DNA of 7,393 nt from Pseudomonadota bacterium (GCA_018661145.1 JABJIU010000078.1:1-7393), one strand, 5' to 3'. Numbered from the stretch's first letter, positions 1-6,200 are shown. Notes: generated by a model from the letters alone, not told the origin. Translations and numbers: made by a program.

Positions 1-318
1 CCACCGGTCGTAGTCCATAGGGTGCCCGCGCATGTACACCATCGAGTTGATCGACGATGAACCGCCGATCACCTTGCCACGGGGCAAGTCGATCCTGCGA
101 TCGTCGCATTTGGGCTCCGGTTCACTGGTGTAGTTCCAGTTGATGCTGGGGTCTTTGTAGGCGTGGTAGACCCCTGCTGGGATATGGACCATCAGTTTGC
201 GATCCATCGGACCCGCTTCGAGGATCAGTACCTGATTCTGAGAGACCTCGCTCAGTCGATTGGCAAGCACGCAGCCGGCAGACCCTGCACCAACAATAAT
301 GTAATCGTACTCAGCCAT
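1..318 (-). CDS. GMC-family FAD-dependent oxidoreductase (choline dehydrogenase-like), N-terminal part
   Basis: Only the first 106 codons are present; the gene runs off the left edge. The ATG (318-316) follows a good ribosome site, GGGAGA, about 8 bases upstream. The protein opens with a Rossmann FAD-binding motif, YIIVGAGSAG at residues 6-15, followed by an acidic residue at the end of the second strand (LILEAG, 32-37), which normally binds the FAD ribose. Residues 80-98 match the first GMC signature, with the core RGKVIGGSSSINSMVYMRG. Members of this family oxidise alcohols (choline, long-chain or aromatic alcohols, polyethylene glycol) using FAD. The substrate is set by the missing C-terminal half, so I give no gene symbol. 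The N-terminus resembles the choline dehydrogenase (BetA) branch, but many GMC paralogues look like this. The gene is divergent from the SbmA-like gene, and an inverted repeat lies about 20 bases upstream of its start codon. The family call is very secure; the substrate is unknown. Confidence 0.93.
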   Translation of the reverse strand, partial: MAEYDYIIVGAGSAGCVLANRLSEVSQNQVLILEAGPMDRKLMVHIPAGVYHAYKDPSINWNYTSEPEPKCDDRRIDLPRGKVIGGSSSINSMVYMRGHPMDYDRW

Positions 319-338
319 ATCAGCTCTCCCGGAAACTA

Positions 339-369
339 GTGAATAAAATCTTAACGAATTTTAATTCAC
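339..369. promoter_or_regulatory. AT-rich inverted repeat, possible operator between the GMC and SbmA-like genes
   Basis: GTGAATAAAAT at 339-349 pairs with ATTTTAATTCAC at 358-369. The arms are 11 bp with one extra A in the right arm and an 8-base centre. The repeat begins 20 bases upstream of the GMC start codon and lies at or upstream of a candidate sbmA-like promoter. Such a site could bind a dimeric repressor (TetR-type regulators often sit beside GMC/bet genes), but no regulator is encoded in the window. It has no U-run, so it is not a terminator. Confidence 0.4.
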
Positions 370-394
370 CGAGGCATACGTGCTGTGGTAAAAG
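365..394 (+). promoter_or_regulatory. Candidate sigma-70 promoter for the SbmA-like gene
   Basis: TTCACC (365-370) stands 18 bases from TAAAAG (389-394). The -10 is preceded by TGG (386-388), an extended -10 arrangement. Both hexamers are imperfect. Transcription would start near 401, giving a leader of about 70 bases, and the -35 overlaps the right arm of the inverted repeat at 339-369. Confidence 0.25.
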
Positions 395-453
395 TAATCG
401 CATTAACCTGTGGCAACTCTTGCCGCGTAGATCCGGGACCTGAGAACAAAAAC

Positions 454-477
454 ATGAATTTTCCAGACGCAACATGA
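454..477 (+). CDS. Possible 7-codon leader ORF overlapping the SbmA-like start
   Basis: ATG at 454 opens a short frame, MNFPDAT, whose TGA (475-477) overlaps the ATG (474-476) of the transporter gene. A weak GAGA lies about 8 bases upstream. The transporter start itself has no clear Shine-Dalgarno, so translational coupling through this mini-ORF is conceivable. A frame this short arises easily by chance, so confidence is low. Confidence 0.18.
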   Translation: MNFPDAT

Positions 478-1514
478 TTAAGGCCTTTTATCAATCCCGG
501 CAGTGGGCCCTTTGGGCTTATGGGGGCGGTGCGTTGCTTATGTCTTCGTTGTGGTTGCAGGTGCAGATGACGGTCGCGATCAACGAATGGTATGGCCGCT
601 TTTATGACCTTTTGCAAAACGCCGCTAGCTTTTCTGAAAAGCCTCAGGAAGGTATCGATCAGTTCTTCAGTGAACTGATTTCAATTGAGTACGCCACATC
701 GGGCTTTACGGGGAACCCGTCATTTGTGGTCATCGCGTTTCCGTACGTGGTTCTTGCGATCTTCACCGGCTGGTTCACTCGGATTTATGGCCTGCGCTGG
801 CGCGAGGCGATTACCTTCAACTACATCCCTCGTTGGCGTTCGGTTGATCATGAGATAGAAGGGGCATCACAGCGCATTCAGGAAGACTGCAACCGCTTCG
901 CGCGCATCGTTGAGTCTTTGGGCTTGCAGATCGTGCGGGCTGTGATGACCCTTATCGCATTCACCCCGGTGCTCTATGGTTTGTCGGAAAAGGTAGACGT
1001 TCCTGTGCTGCGCGATATTGAAGGTTCACTGGTCTGGGGCGCTCTGGTTATTTCCTTTGGAGGGCTTTTCATCTCGTGGTTCGTCGGCTGGAAACTGCCG
1101 GGTCTTGAATACAACAACCAAAAAGTAGAAGCGGCTTTTCGAAAGGATCTGGTCCTGGGAGAGGATGACAAGGTCAACTATGCTGATCTTGGGAAACTTC
1201 GAGGCTTCTTCAAGGATATTCGGCGCAACTATCAACGGCTGTATTTTCATTATGGATACTTTGACGCCTGGTCTACCTCGTATGACCAGTTCATGGCAAT
1301 CGTGCCCTATCTGGTCATGGGGCCGGGACTTTTTACAGGGATGCTGACCCTCGGGGTAATGGTGCAGGTCTCCAATGCCTTCTCAAAGGTTCACGGCGGC
1401 TTCTCGCTCTTTTTGCACAACTGGACCACCATCACGGAACTTCGATCAATCTGGAAGCGTTTGCACGAATTCGAAGCAAACCTCGATCACCATGAAGTGG
1501 CGATGACTGCCTAA
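474..1514 (+). CDS. SbmA/BacA-family inner-membrane peptide transporter, short form
   Basis: A 346-residue integral membrane protein of the SbmA_BacA family. Relatives are E. coli SbmA, which imports microcins, bleomycin and proline-rich peptides using the proton gradient, and rhizobial BacA. The match is collinear through blocks such as AINEWYGRFYDLLQ (35-48), EGASQRIQEDCNRFA (129-143), KLPGLEYNNQKVEAAFRKD (207-225), LYFHYGYF (256-263) and NWTTITELRSIWKRLHEFE (316-334). Hydrophobic segments lie at about 13-33, 83-106, 152-170, 186-206 and 273-300. E. coli SbmA has 406 residues. This protein lacks roughly the first 55-60, including the first membrane helix, and begins where that protein's second helix approaches. 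An in-frame stop at 441-443 rules out extension, so this is probably a natural short subtype and not a truncation. No ATPase domain is encoded nearby. The ATG start lacks a good Shine-Dalgarno. Cargo is unknown. Confidence 0.9.
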   Translation: MIKAFYQSRQWALWAYGGGALLMSSLWLQVQMTVAINEWYGRFYDLLQNAASFSEKPQEGIDQFFSELISIEYATSGFTGNPSFVVIAFPYVVLAIFTGWFTRIYGLRWREAITFNYIPRWRSVDHEIEGASQRIQEDCNRFARIVESLGLQIVRAVMTLIAFTPVLYGLSEKVDVPVLRDIEGSLVWGALVISFGGLFISWFVGWKLPGLEYNNQKVEAAFRKDLVLGEDDKVNYADLGKLRGFFKDIRRNYQRLYFHYGYFDAWSTSYDQFMAIVPYLVMGPGLFTGMLTLGVMVQVSNAFSKVHGGFSLFLHNWTTITELRSIWKRLHEFEANLDHHEVAMTA

Positions 1515-1531
1515 ATCAAGCATTTGGGGTA

Positions 1532-1558
1532 TTCCATCCAAGGCTGGGAAGTCTTTTT
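1532..1558 (+). terminator. Possible Rho-independent terminator of the SbmA-like gene
   Basis: About 17 bases after the stop codon, TTC-CCA (with a three-base CAT bulge) can pair with TGGGAA around an AGGC loop, followed by GTCTTTTT. The stem is short and bulged, so this is a weak candidate. A second imperfect AT-rich hairpin (TTAAGAAGT 1557-1565 / ACTACTTAA 1572-1580) follows directly, with TATTTT after it. Confidence 0.33.
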
Positions 1559-1634
1559 AAGAAGTGCTTTAACTACTTAATATTTTAGGGGTTTTTAACG
1601 ATAACAATAGCCTCCCCTTCATTGAGAAGAAATA

Positions 1635-1754
1635 ATGGGACAGAGTCGATTTGAGAAGTACGGAAGGTTCGCCGCTATTCATAAAGTAGGTGAGCACTTT
1701 TACGATGGCGTTTCAGAAAACACTACCTCTTATCCAGATGGCGCGGTGAACTGA
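1635..1754 (+). CDS. Possible 39-residue small ORF of unknown function
   Basis: ATG at 1635 is preceded by GAGAAG (1624-1629) at about 5 bases, a plausible ribosome site, and the frame ends at TGA 1752-1754. The peptide starts MGQSRFEKYGRFAAIHKVGE and ends SYPDGAVN. It is hydrophilic with no signal peptide or membrane segment, and I recognise no family. A comparable 37-codon frame lies on the other strand (1682-1569, without a ribosome site), so frame openness alone is not evidence. The whole 1515-1807 stretch is otherwise without a gene. It could be a small protein gene, a decayed remnant or noncoding leader sequence. Confidence 0.22.
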   Translation: MGQSRFEKYGRFAAIHKVGEHFYDGVSENTTSYPDGAVN

Positions 1755-1776
1755 GTCTAGTGTGTTGAGAAGTTTT

Positions 1777-1799
1777 GGGGCGCACGCAATGTGCGTCCC
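1777..1799. terminator. GC-rich hairpin downstream of the DUF4149 gene, no U-tract
   Basis: GGGGCGCAC (1777-1785) and GTGCGTCCC (1791-1799) form a 9-bp stem with one G-U wobble and a five-base loop. It starts 8 bases after the stop codon of the minus-strand membrane-protein gene, as a 3' end hairpin would. On the minus strand the stem is followed by AAAACTTC, not a U-run, so it is not a canonical intrinsic terminator. It may protect the mRNA 3' end or be a protein-binding palindrome. Confidence 0.35.
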
Positions 1800-1807
1800 G
1801 ACACCTG

Positions 1808-2191
1808 TTAAGAAAAAACTGTCAGCAGGTTGGTGATGCCGATCCCGAGCGTCAGTAAAACGCTCGCAAGATGCAGACGCTTGAATGCGGTTGTCCTGCC
1901 TTCATCTCGTGCGCGGTTGGTGCCGGGAATCAGCGCATAGGCGACTAATGCCAATGCTAGGGCAATACATCCAAGAATCACGCCGCGGCTGAAGTTTCCA
2001 AAGTAACTGCTGAGTGCTGCCGCAAGGCTCAGACCCGCCAGAATCAGAAAGAACCTCGGGAAGAGGGCGCGGAGAAATGGGCCGCTGCTGCCGTCTTTTA
2101 GCTGACTAAACACCAGCGGCGCCAGAACGACACTTTGAAACACAATGATGCCGAGCGAAGCGCCCGCCAGAAGAATTGCTAGTTCGGTCAA
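1808..2191 (-). CDS. DUF4149/TMEM205-like small integral membrane protein
   Basis: A 127-residue protein with four hydrophobic segments at about 4-29, 44-64, 68-89 and 106-126. The pattern fits the DUF4149 (TMEM205-like) family: a Gln and Pro in the first helix (FQSVVLAPLVF), FPRFF at 44-48 opening the second, a polar loop NRARDEG (92-98), and FKRLHLAS (103-110) before the last helix. The biochemical role of bacterial members is not established. The start is TTG at 2191-2189, chosen because GGAGAA sits 6 bases upstream; the nearby ATG (2205-2203) is out of frame. The gene lies 109 bases downstream of the epimerase gene on the same strand. With no clear terminator between them it could be the distal operon gene, but an inverted repeat in the gap suggests it may have its own control. 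The topology is secure and the family call fairly so. Confidence 0.8.
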   Translation of the reverse strand: MTELAILLAGASLGIIVFQSVVLAPLVFSQLKDGSSGPFLRALFPRFFLILAGLSLAAALSSYFGNFSRGVILGCIALALALVAYALIPGTNRARDEGRTTAFKRLHLASVLLTLGIGITNLLTVFS

Positions 2192-2197
2192 AGGATC

Positions 2198-2203
2198 TTC
2201 TCC
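2198..2203 (-). promoter_or_regulatory. Ribosome binding site fixing the TTG start of the DUF4149 gene
   Basis: On the minus strand GGAGAA lies 6 bases before TTG (2191-2189). No in-frame ATG occurs near this position, and the first membrane helix begins at residue 4, so the TTG is the best-supported start. Confidence 0.7.
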
Positions 2204-2246
2204 ATAAAATCTCGATAATTGAACGCCATCGGCAAAGTTTTAGTCT

Positions 2247-2262
2247 ACAAAGGTTACTTTGT
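2247..2262. promoter_or_regulatory. Perfect 6-bp inverted repeat upstream of the DUF4149 gene
   Basis: ACAAAG (2247-2252), GTTA, CTTTGT (2257-2262). On the minus strand a TTGGCA (2267-2262) abuts this repeat, so the repeat could sit inside a promoter spacer for the downstream gene. I found no convincing -10 at the right distance. There is no U-tract on either strand. It could be an operator or chance. Confidence 0.25.
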
Positions 2263-2300
2263 GCCAAGAAAAACCACGTGAAGGACGGTCAGCGCTACTC

Positions 2301-3284
2301 TTAGAGGTAACCCTCGCTTTCATACCATCGGGCTGTTGCCCTTAAGCCTTCGTCGAGTCCGACACGGGGGTCATATCCGATCTCATTTTTCGCTCTGGAG
2401 ATATCAAAGGCGCGGTTCTGGCGGTACCAATCCACCCGGCGGGGAAAGATGGGTGGAGTGATTCTGAGCGGTTTACAAGCCTTCTCAAAGGCATGGCCGG
2501 CCAGCCATAACGGCCAAAAGGGCAGGCGGGGTGTGCGGACTTTCCGATCCATCGCTATAGCGACACGCCGTACAAGATCTTCAATCGTGACGTATTCCTG
2601 GTCGGCGATGAGGTACGTCCTGCCATCGCCTACTCCGTCGTGGGTCACTCTTTCGAGTGCATCGACAAAGTTGTCGATGTAGAGCGGATGATAAAACGCC
2701 TTGCCCGAGCCAAAAATCGGAAAACTGCCCTTGGCAACGCGTCGGAAGATCATGCCGAAGCGCTCGGGATCACCTGGTCCATAAATCGCGGCAGGCCGTA
2801 CGATTACCGTTTTCAGTCCCTGTTGTTGATACTCGTGGACCAGGGGCTCGGCCTCGTACTTGGTTTGCTGATAATAGTCGGCCGCGGCAATCGGAGCATC
2901 TTCATTGGCCGGGGGGTTTTGGACATTGCCGTGTACCCCGCAGGTGCTGCAGTAAATAATGCGTCGTACCCCTGCCGCGACGGCGGCATCGAGAACGATA
3001 CGGGCGCCGCCGATATTCACCTCATGGTAGTAGGTGCTCGGTACATCGAGTTCACGGAATGCTGCAGCCAGATGGTGGACGACATCCACGCCCTGCATTG
3101 CTTCTTCAACCACCGCTCGGTCTGTAACACTGCCAATGATCACTTTTGCACCCCAATGGCGGATTTCGTTGGTCTTCACACCTTCTTTGTAATCGAGTGC
3201 GATGACTTCATGTCCATCCTCATGCAGTCGCCTGACTAAGGCTTTGCCGGTAAATCCGGTTCCTCCAGTGACCAAAATTCGCAT
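2301..3284 (-). CDS. NAD-dependent epimerase/dehydratase, extended SDR family
   Basis: A 327-residue extended short-chain dehydrogenase, normal length for nucleotide-sugar epimerases and dehydratases. GGTGFTG at 7-13 is the dinucleotide-binding glycine motif, and Asp31 at the end of the second strand favours NAD over NADP. Ser113/Thr114 (YCST) and Tyr138-x3-Lys142 (YQQTK) supply the catalytic triad. RPAAIYGPGD (163-172) is the usual substrate-side motif, and the C-terminus, from FDISRAKNEIGYDP (293-306) to the ARWY end, is typical of UDP-hexose 4-epimerase relatives. Likely substrates are nucleotide sugars, but the 3-beta-hydroxysteroid dehydrogenase/hopanoid-type branch shares these features, so the exact reaction cannot be read from the sequence. 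The ATG start has GGGAG about 9 bases upstream. It lies 29 bases after the glycosyltransferase stop and is surely co-transcribed with it. It probably acts in the cytoplasm, supplying or modifying the sugar used by that enzyme. Confidence 0.9.
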   Translation of the reverse strand: MRILVTGGTGFTGKALVRRLHEDGHEVIALDYKEGVKTNEIRHWGAKVIIGSVTDRAVVEEAMQGVDVVHHLAAAFRELDVPSTYYHEVNIGGARIVLDAAVAAGVRRIIYCSTCGVHGNVQNPPANEDAPIAAADYYQQTKYEAEPLVHEYQQQGLKTVIVRPAAIYGPGDPERFGMIFRRVAKGSFPIFGSGKAFYHPLYIDNFVDALERVTHDGVGDGRTYLIADQEYVTIEDLVRRVAIAMDRKVRTPRLPFWPLWLAGHAFEKACKPLRITPPIFPRRVDWYRQNRAFDISRAKNEIGYDPRVGLDEGLRATARWYESEGYL

Positions 3285-3313
3285 CAGTGCATCTCCCTAG
3301 GTGCAGCGGTAGG

Positions 3314-4498
3314 TTAGGCCTGCGGCGCAAGACCGAGGTTTCGGTAAACATCTGCAATCAGTTTGCCACCGGATTGCAGGGAGTAGGGTTGTGTTCGTTC
3401 ACGGTTCCGTTGACCCGCCGCACGGCATCGGGCGGGATCATTTGCCAGTTCCTCTATTTGCTCCACGAGGGACTTTGCCGTGAGGTCTCGAGCCAGTGCA
3501 TCGTCACCTGCAAGGGTGCGGTTGTGTTCAGAGGGAAAGGCTACAAGGGCAAGGCCCGCAGCCATGTAGTGCAGCAGTTTCCCGCTGCCTTCACCGGACG
3601 CGGAATGTTTTGGTTCGATGCCGGCATCTGCGCTCAAGAGGTAGTTTGGGAGCGACTCAAAGGCTACCCGCCCTATCAGTGTGACCCGATCGCCGATGCC
3701 GTGTTCATCAATTAACTGTGCCATGGTTTCGGTGGGATAACCTATCAGCACAAAGCCGATATCGCGCCGTTTTGCAGTGAGAGACAGCATTACTTCCTGA
3801 AGCACATCAAGGCCCTTGATCGGCAGCAGCGAGCCGCTATAGGTCACAACAAAGACATCGCTGGCAAAAGGTGATGTCACCGCCGTGATTCGGGTTGGAT
3901 CGTATGCAGAGAGATCGACTCGATCATCGAGCCGGGTAAGTCTGCTGGCCCGGATACGATAGTCGCTTCGGAAGATGCGCTCACTGTTGCCGGATGAGCA
4001 GAAAAGGTGCGCGGGCAGTGCCAGGATAATGGATTCGGCCAGCCCGACTACCCAGCGCAGTGGTCTGGCAAGAAATCCGAAACGCAAAAAGAAGTCGTGA
4101 TCGGCAAGTTCACCAACCAGTCCACCTTGAAGATCGGCCACCAGCGGAATGCGTCGCCAGATAAGCGCCCACCGCACGAGCCAGCCGATCATCGCTCCCT
4201 CATGCAGGTGCGCATGAATGACATCAGGCCGCTCTTTGAAGGCGGTCTTGAGCGACAGGATTATGAGTTTGAAATCGGCCAGCACTTTGCCTTTCTGCGG
4301 TCCGGCCTCGGTCTGCTCATAGCCACTAACGGCCGAGATTCGACGGATATCAAGGTCAGGAAGGTCCCGGCCCAAAGGATAAGTGCAGAGAATATTCTTC
4401 CCGCCGCAGGTCTCGATTGCCTGCAAAATGCTGAGCACCCGTATGTGGCAGCCGCGGTCAGCAAAGAACGGGGTTGGCGCGATGTGAAGAACTTTCAA
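3314..4498 (-). CDS. GT4-family glycosyltransferase (GT-B fold)
   Basis: A 394-residue retaining-type glycosyltransferase. The N-terminal acceptor domain starts MKVLHIAPTPFFADRGCHIR with the glycine-containing loop, and HAHLHEGAMIG (95-105) is the usual conserved His region. The C-terminal donor domain has YSGSLLPIKGLDVL (220-233) and the nucleotide-sugar binding E-x7-E pair Glu295/Glu303 in EPKHSASGEGSGKLLHYMAAG (295-315). The hydrophobic stretch at about 141-163 suggests membrane association, as for enzymes using lipid-linked acceptors. The start is TTG at 4498-4496. It has no strong ribosome site and lies 7 bases past the stop of the GlpD-like gene, so translation is probably coupled. The family occurs in exopolysaccharide, O-antigen and glycolipid pathways. 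A nearby manC makes GDP-mannose one possible donor, but donor and acceptor cannot be read from sequence. Confidence 0.9.
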   Translation of the reverse strand: MKVLHIAPTPFFADRGCHIRVLSILQAIETCGGKNILCTYPLGRDLPDLDIRRISAVSGYEQTEAGPQKGKVLADFKLIILSLKTAFKERPDVIHAHLHEGAMIGWLVRWALIWRRIPLVADLQGGLVGELADHDFFLRFGFLARPLRWVVGLAESIILALPAHLFCSSGNSERIFRSDYRIRASRLTRLDDRVDLSAYDPTRITAVTSPFASDVFVVTYSGSLLPIKGLDVLQEVMLSLTAKRRDIGFVLIGYPTETMAQLIDEHGIGDRVTLIGRVAFESLPNYLLSADAGIEPKHSASGEGSGKLLHYMAAGLALVAFPSEHNRTLAGDDALARDLTAKSLVEQIEELANDPARCRAAGQRNRERTQPYSLQSGGKLIADVYRNLGLAPQA

Positions 4499-4505
4499 AC
4501 CAGAG

Positions 4506-6200
4506 TCATTCGTTTGGCGCAGCCGGGATGCTCGGGCTGAGTTCAGTGCGCACCAATTCTAACTCAGCCAGTCGCCGGTTTTCGCTCCAGCCAAGGGCCG
4601 CTGCTGCAAGTTCTGCGCAGTCATTCAGCACTGGGTCACCCGGATCTCCCAGAAGGCAAAGGTCAGTTCGGCGAAAAAGGACATCGGTGAGATGCACCAC
4701 AGACTCGCTCTGCGCGGCGAACACCACCTGTGCGGCAATCGTATCCCGACTGTTGGTGAGGGCTCGATTGAGTACCGGTTGATCGCGGCAGAGCTTTGCA
4801 ATCTCATGAATTTTTGATCCGTAACAGCTGATCAGATACTGGCAAGTTGGCTCCGACCATAAGACGGCGTATTCCTCCAGCATCCTGCTCCGAAAGGCGG
4901 CAAGGTCAGGAATATCACCGCCTTGAATCTGTACGCTGCGGGTGGGATACCGCTTGGAGCGGCCGGTCTGGCCGATTTTTTTCTCGGCGAGTTGTGCCGC
5001 CATCTCTCCAAGACGCCGTGCGGTCGTGAACTTGGCGCCGAGGGCTGTCACCAGTCCATCGGTGCCGTCGGTGAGTGCATGATCTACCAGCCGATATTCG
5101 CCGGTCCCCTGATATACCCCCTGCTTGATGGATGCACTTTGCAGCGGATAGTAGCCGGCAAAAGACTGCAGCACGTCATCGCGGCTGAGTTTTGCCTGCG
5201 GCAGCCCGGAGTTCACGGAGTCGATGAGCTGGGACATTTCCGTTTCAGTCGCCACCATGGAATCCGAGGGTTGGTCGGACTCCATATAACTGGTCCCGAT
5301 GAGCGAGTGGTTGCGCCAGGGGATCACGAAAACGTGCCTATGTCCGCGGGTTGCAACGCCATCACTTTGAAACGCCGAAGGCAGGGCAACGGCGTAATGA
5401 TCGAGCAAAGCACGCGTCACAATATGTGCGCCCCGGGCAAAGCCGGTATTAAGTCGATGCAGCGAGGCACTCTGGTTCAGGTGATCGCACCAGGGGCCGG
5501 CAGCGTTAATCACGATCTGCGAGCGGATCTCACTGACCTCATCGTTTACAAGATCACGGGCCCAGATGCCACTGACTTTGTTATTTGTAATCCGGTAGCG
5601 CTCCATGGCCGCGTAATTGAGCGCAATCGCGCCACTGGCGCATGCGCGCTCAATGACGCCAAGGGTCATGCGTTCGGAACTATGCACCTGGGCCTCATAG
5701 AGGATCCGCCCACCCGTAATTGCCTCGTCATGAATCAGGCCCTGATCTTTTATGGCTTGGCGTTTGATACCCCGGTCGCGAGGTACCCGGTTTGCTGGAT
5801 CGGTCAGTGCTGCATGGGTGCCGAGTGTCAGGGCCCGGTATGCCAGCATGCCGCTGTACAGAAAGACGCGCCCCTGTCGGATTCCGTGATAGGTTGGCAC
5901 GATAAAAGGGACATGTTTCACCAGGTGGGGTGCTGACTGTGTGAGAAAGTTGCGCTCACGCGAAGACTCGCGCACCTTGGTGAATTCCAACTGCTGGAGA
6001 TATCGTATCCCCCCGTGTAGCAGTCGTGACGAGCGCATCGATGTGGCACTACCGAAGTCTGCCTTTTCGACCAGGACGGTAGAAAGCCCCCGCAGCGTGC
6101 AGTCGAGTGCTGTCCAGGCCCCAGTGATGCCGCCACCGATCACGAGGACATCGAAAATCTTATCGGTAGGGAGGCGACCTGAAGCGCCGGTCTCAGACAT
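4506..6200 (-). CDS. GlpD-like FAD-dependent dehydrogenase (glycerol-3-phosphate dehydrogenase family) with altered active site
   Basis: A 564-residue protein collinear with E. coli GlpD (501 residues). GGGITG (22-27) binds FAD; SSRLLHGGIRYL (57-68), INAAGPW (231-237), RGAHIV (256-261), FVIPW (291-295), IGTSY (301-305), LSRDDV (338-343) and LGAKFTTARRLGE (387-399) all match, and the C-terminal DAO_C domain follows (about 430-550). GlpD oxidises sn-glycerol-3-phosphate to dihydroxyacetone phosphate at the inner membrane and passes electrons to quinone. Active-site equivalents Arg66 (E. coli Arg54), Tyr67 (Tyr55), His259 (His233) and Lys390 (Lys354) are present. E. coli Arg317, in the GVRPL motif, is replaced by Tyr351 in GYYPL, and the Arg332 region cannot be aligned cleanly (Arg370 may or may not serve). 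There is no [2Fe-2S] tail as in GlpA. Its partners are glycan enzymes, not glpK or glpF. The ATG start has no strong ribosome site. The family is certain; G3P as substrate is doubtful. Confidence 0.88.
   Translation of the reverse strand: MSETGASGRLPTDKIFDVLVIGGGITGAWTALDCTLRGLSTVLVEKADFGSATSMRSSRLLHGGIRYLQQLEFTKVRESSRERNFLTQSAPHLVKHVPFIVPTYHGIRQGRVFLYSGMLAYRALTLGTHAALTDPANRVPRDRGIKRQAIKDQGLIHDEAITGGRILYEAQVHSSERMTLGVIERACASGAIALNYAAMERYRITNNKVSGIWARDLVNDEVSEIRSQIVINAAGPWCDHLNQSASLHRLNTGFARGAHIVTRALLDHYAVALPSAFQSDGVATRGHRHVFVIPWRNHSLIGTSYMESDQPSDSMVATETEMSQLIDSVNSGLPQAKLSRDDVLQSFAGYYPLQSASIKQGVYQGTGEYRLVDHALTDGTDGLVTALGAKFTTARRLGEMAAQLAEKKIGQTGRSKRYPTRSVQIQGGDIPDLAAFRSRMLEEYAVLWSEPTCQYLISCYGSKIHEIAKLCRDQPVLNRALTNSRDTIAAQVVFAAQSESVVHLTDVLFRRTDLCLLGDPGDPVLNDCAELAAAALGWSENRRLAELELVRTELSPSIPAAPNE

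Noticed and set aside
366..617. 83-codon minus-strand open frame overlapping the SbmA-like 5' end
   Set aside because: It overlaps the membrane-protein gene and the promoter gap, with no recognisable motif.
1569..1682. 37-codon minus-strand frame in the 1515-1807 gap
   Set aside because: It has no ribosome site, and its end lies in an AT-rich hairpin region; it is weaker than the plus-strand small ORF, itself doubtful.
2640..3239. 199-codon plus-strand open frame opposite the epimerase
   Set aside because: It is antisense to a well-supported SDR gene and shows no family features.
3287..3715. 142-codon plus-strand open frame opposite the glycosyltransferase 3' half
   Set aside because: It is antisense to the GT4 donor-binding domain; its translation is low-information and Cys/Arg-rich, typical of a shadow.
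4923..5936. 337-codon plus-strand open frame opposite the GlpD-like gene
   Set aside because: It is wholly antisense to a gene with clear family motifs throughout, and its translation shows no recognisable domain. It is a codon-bias shadow.
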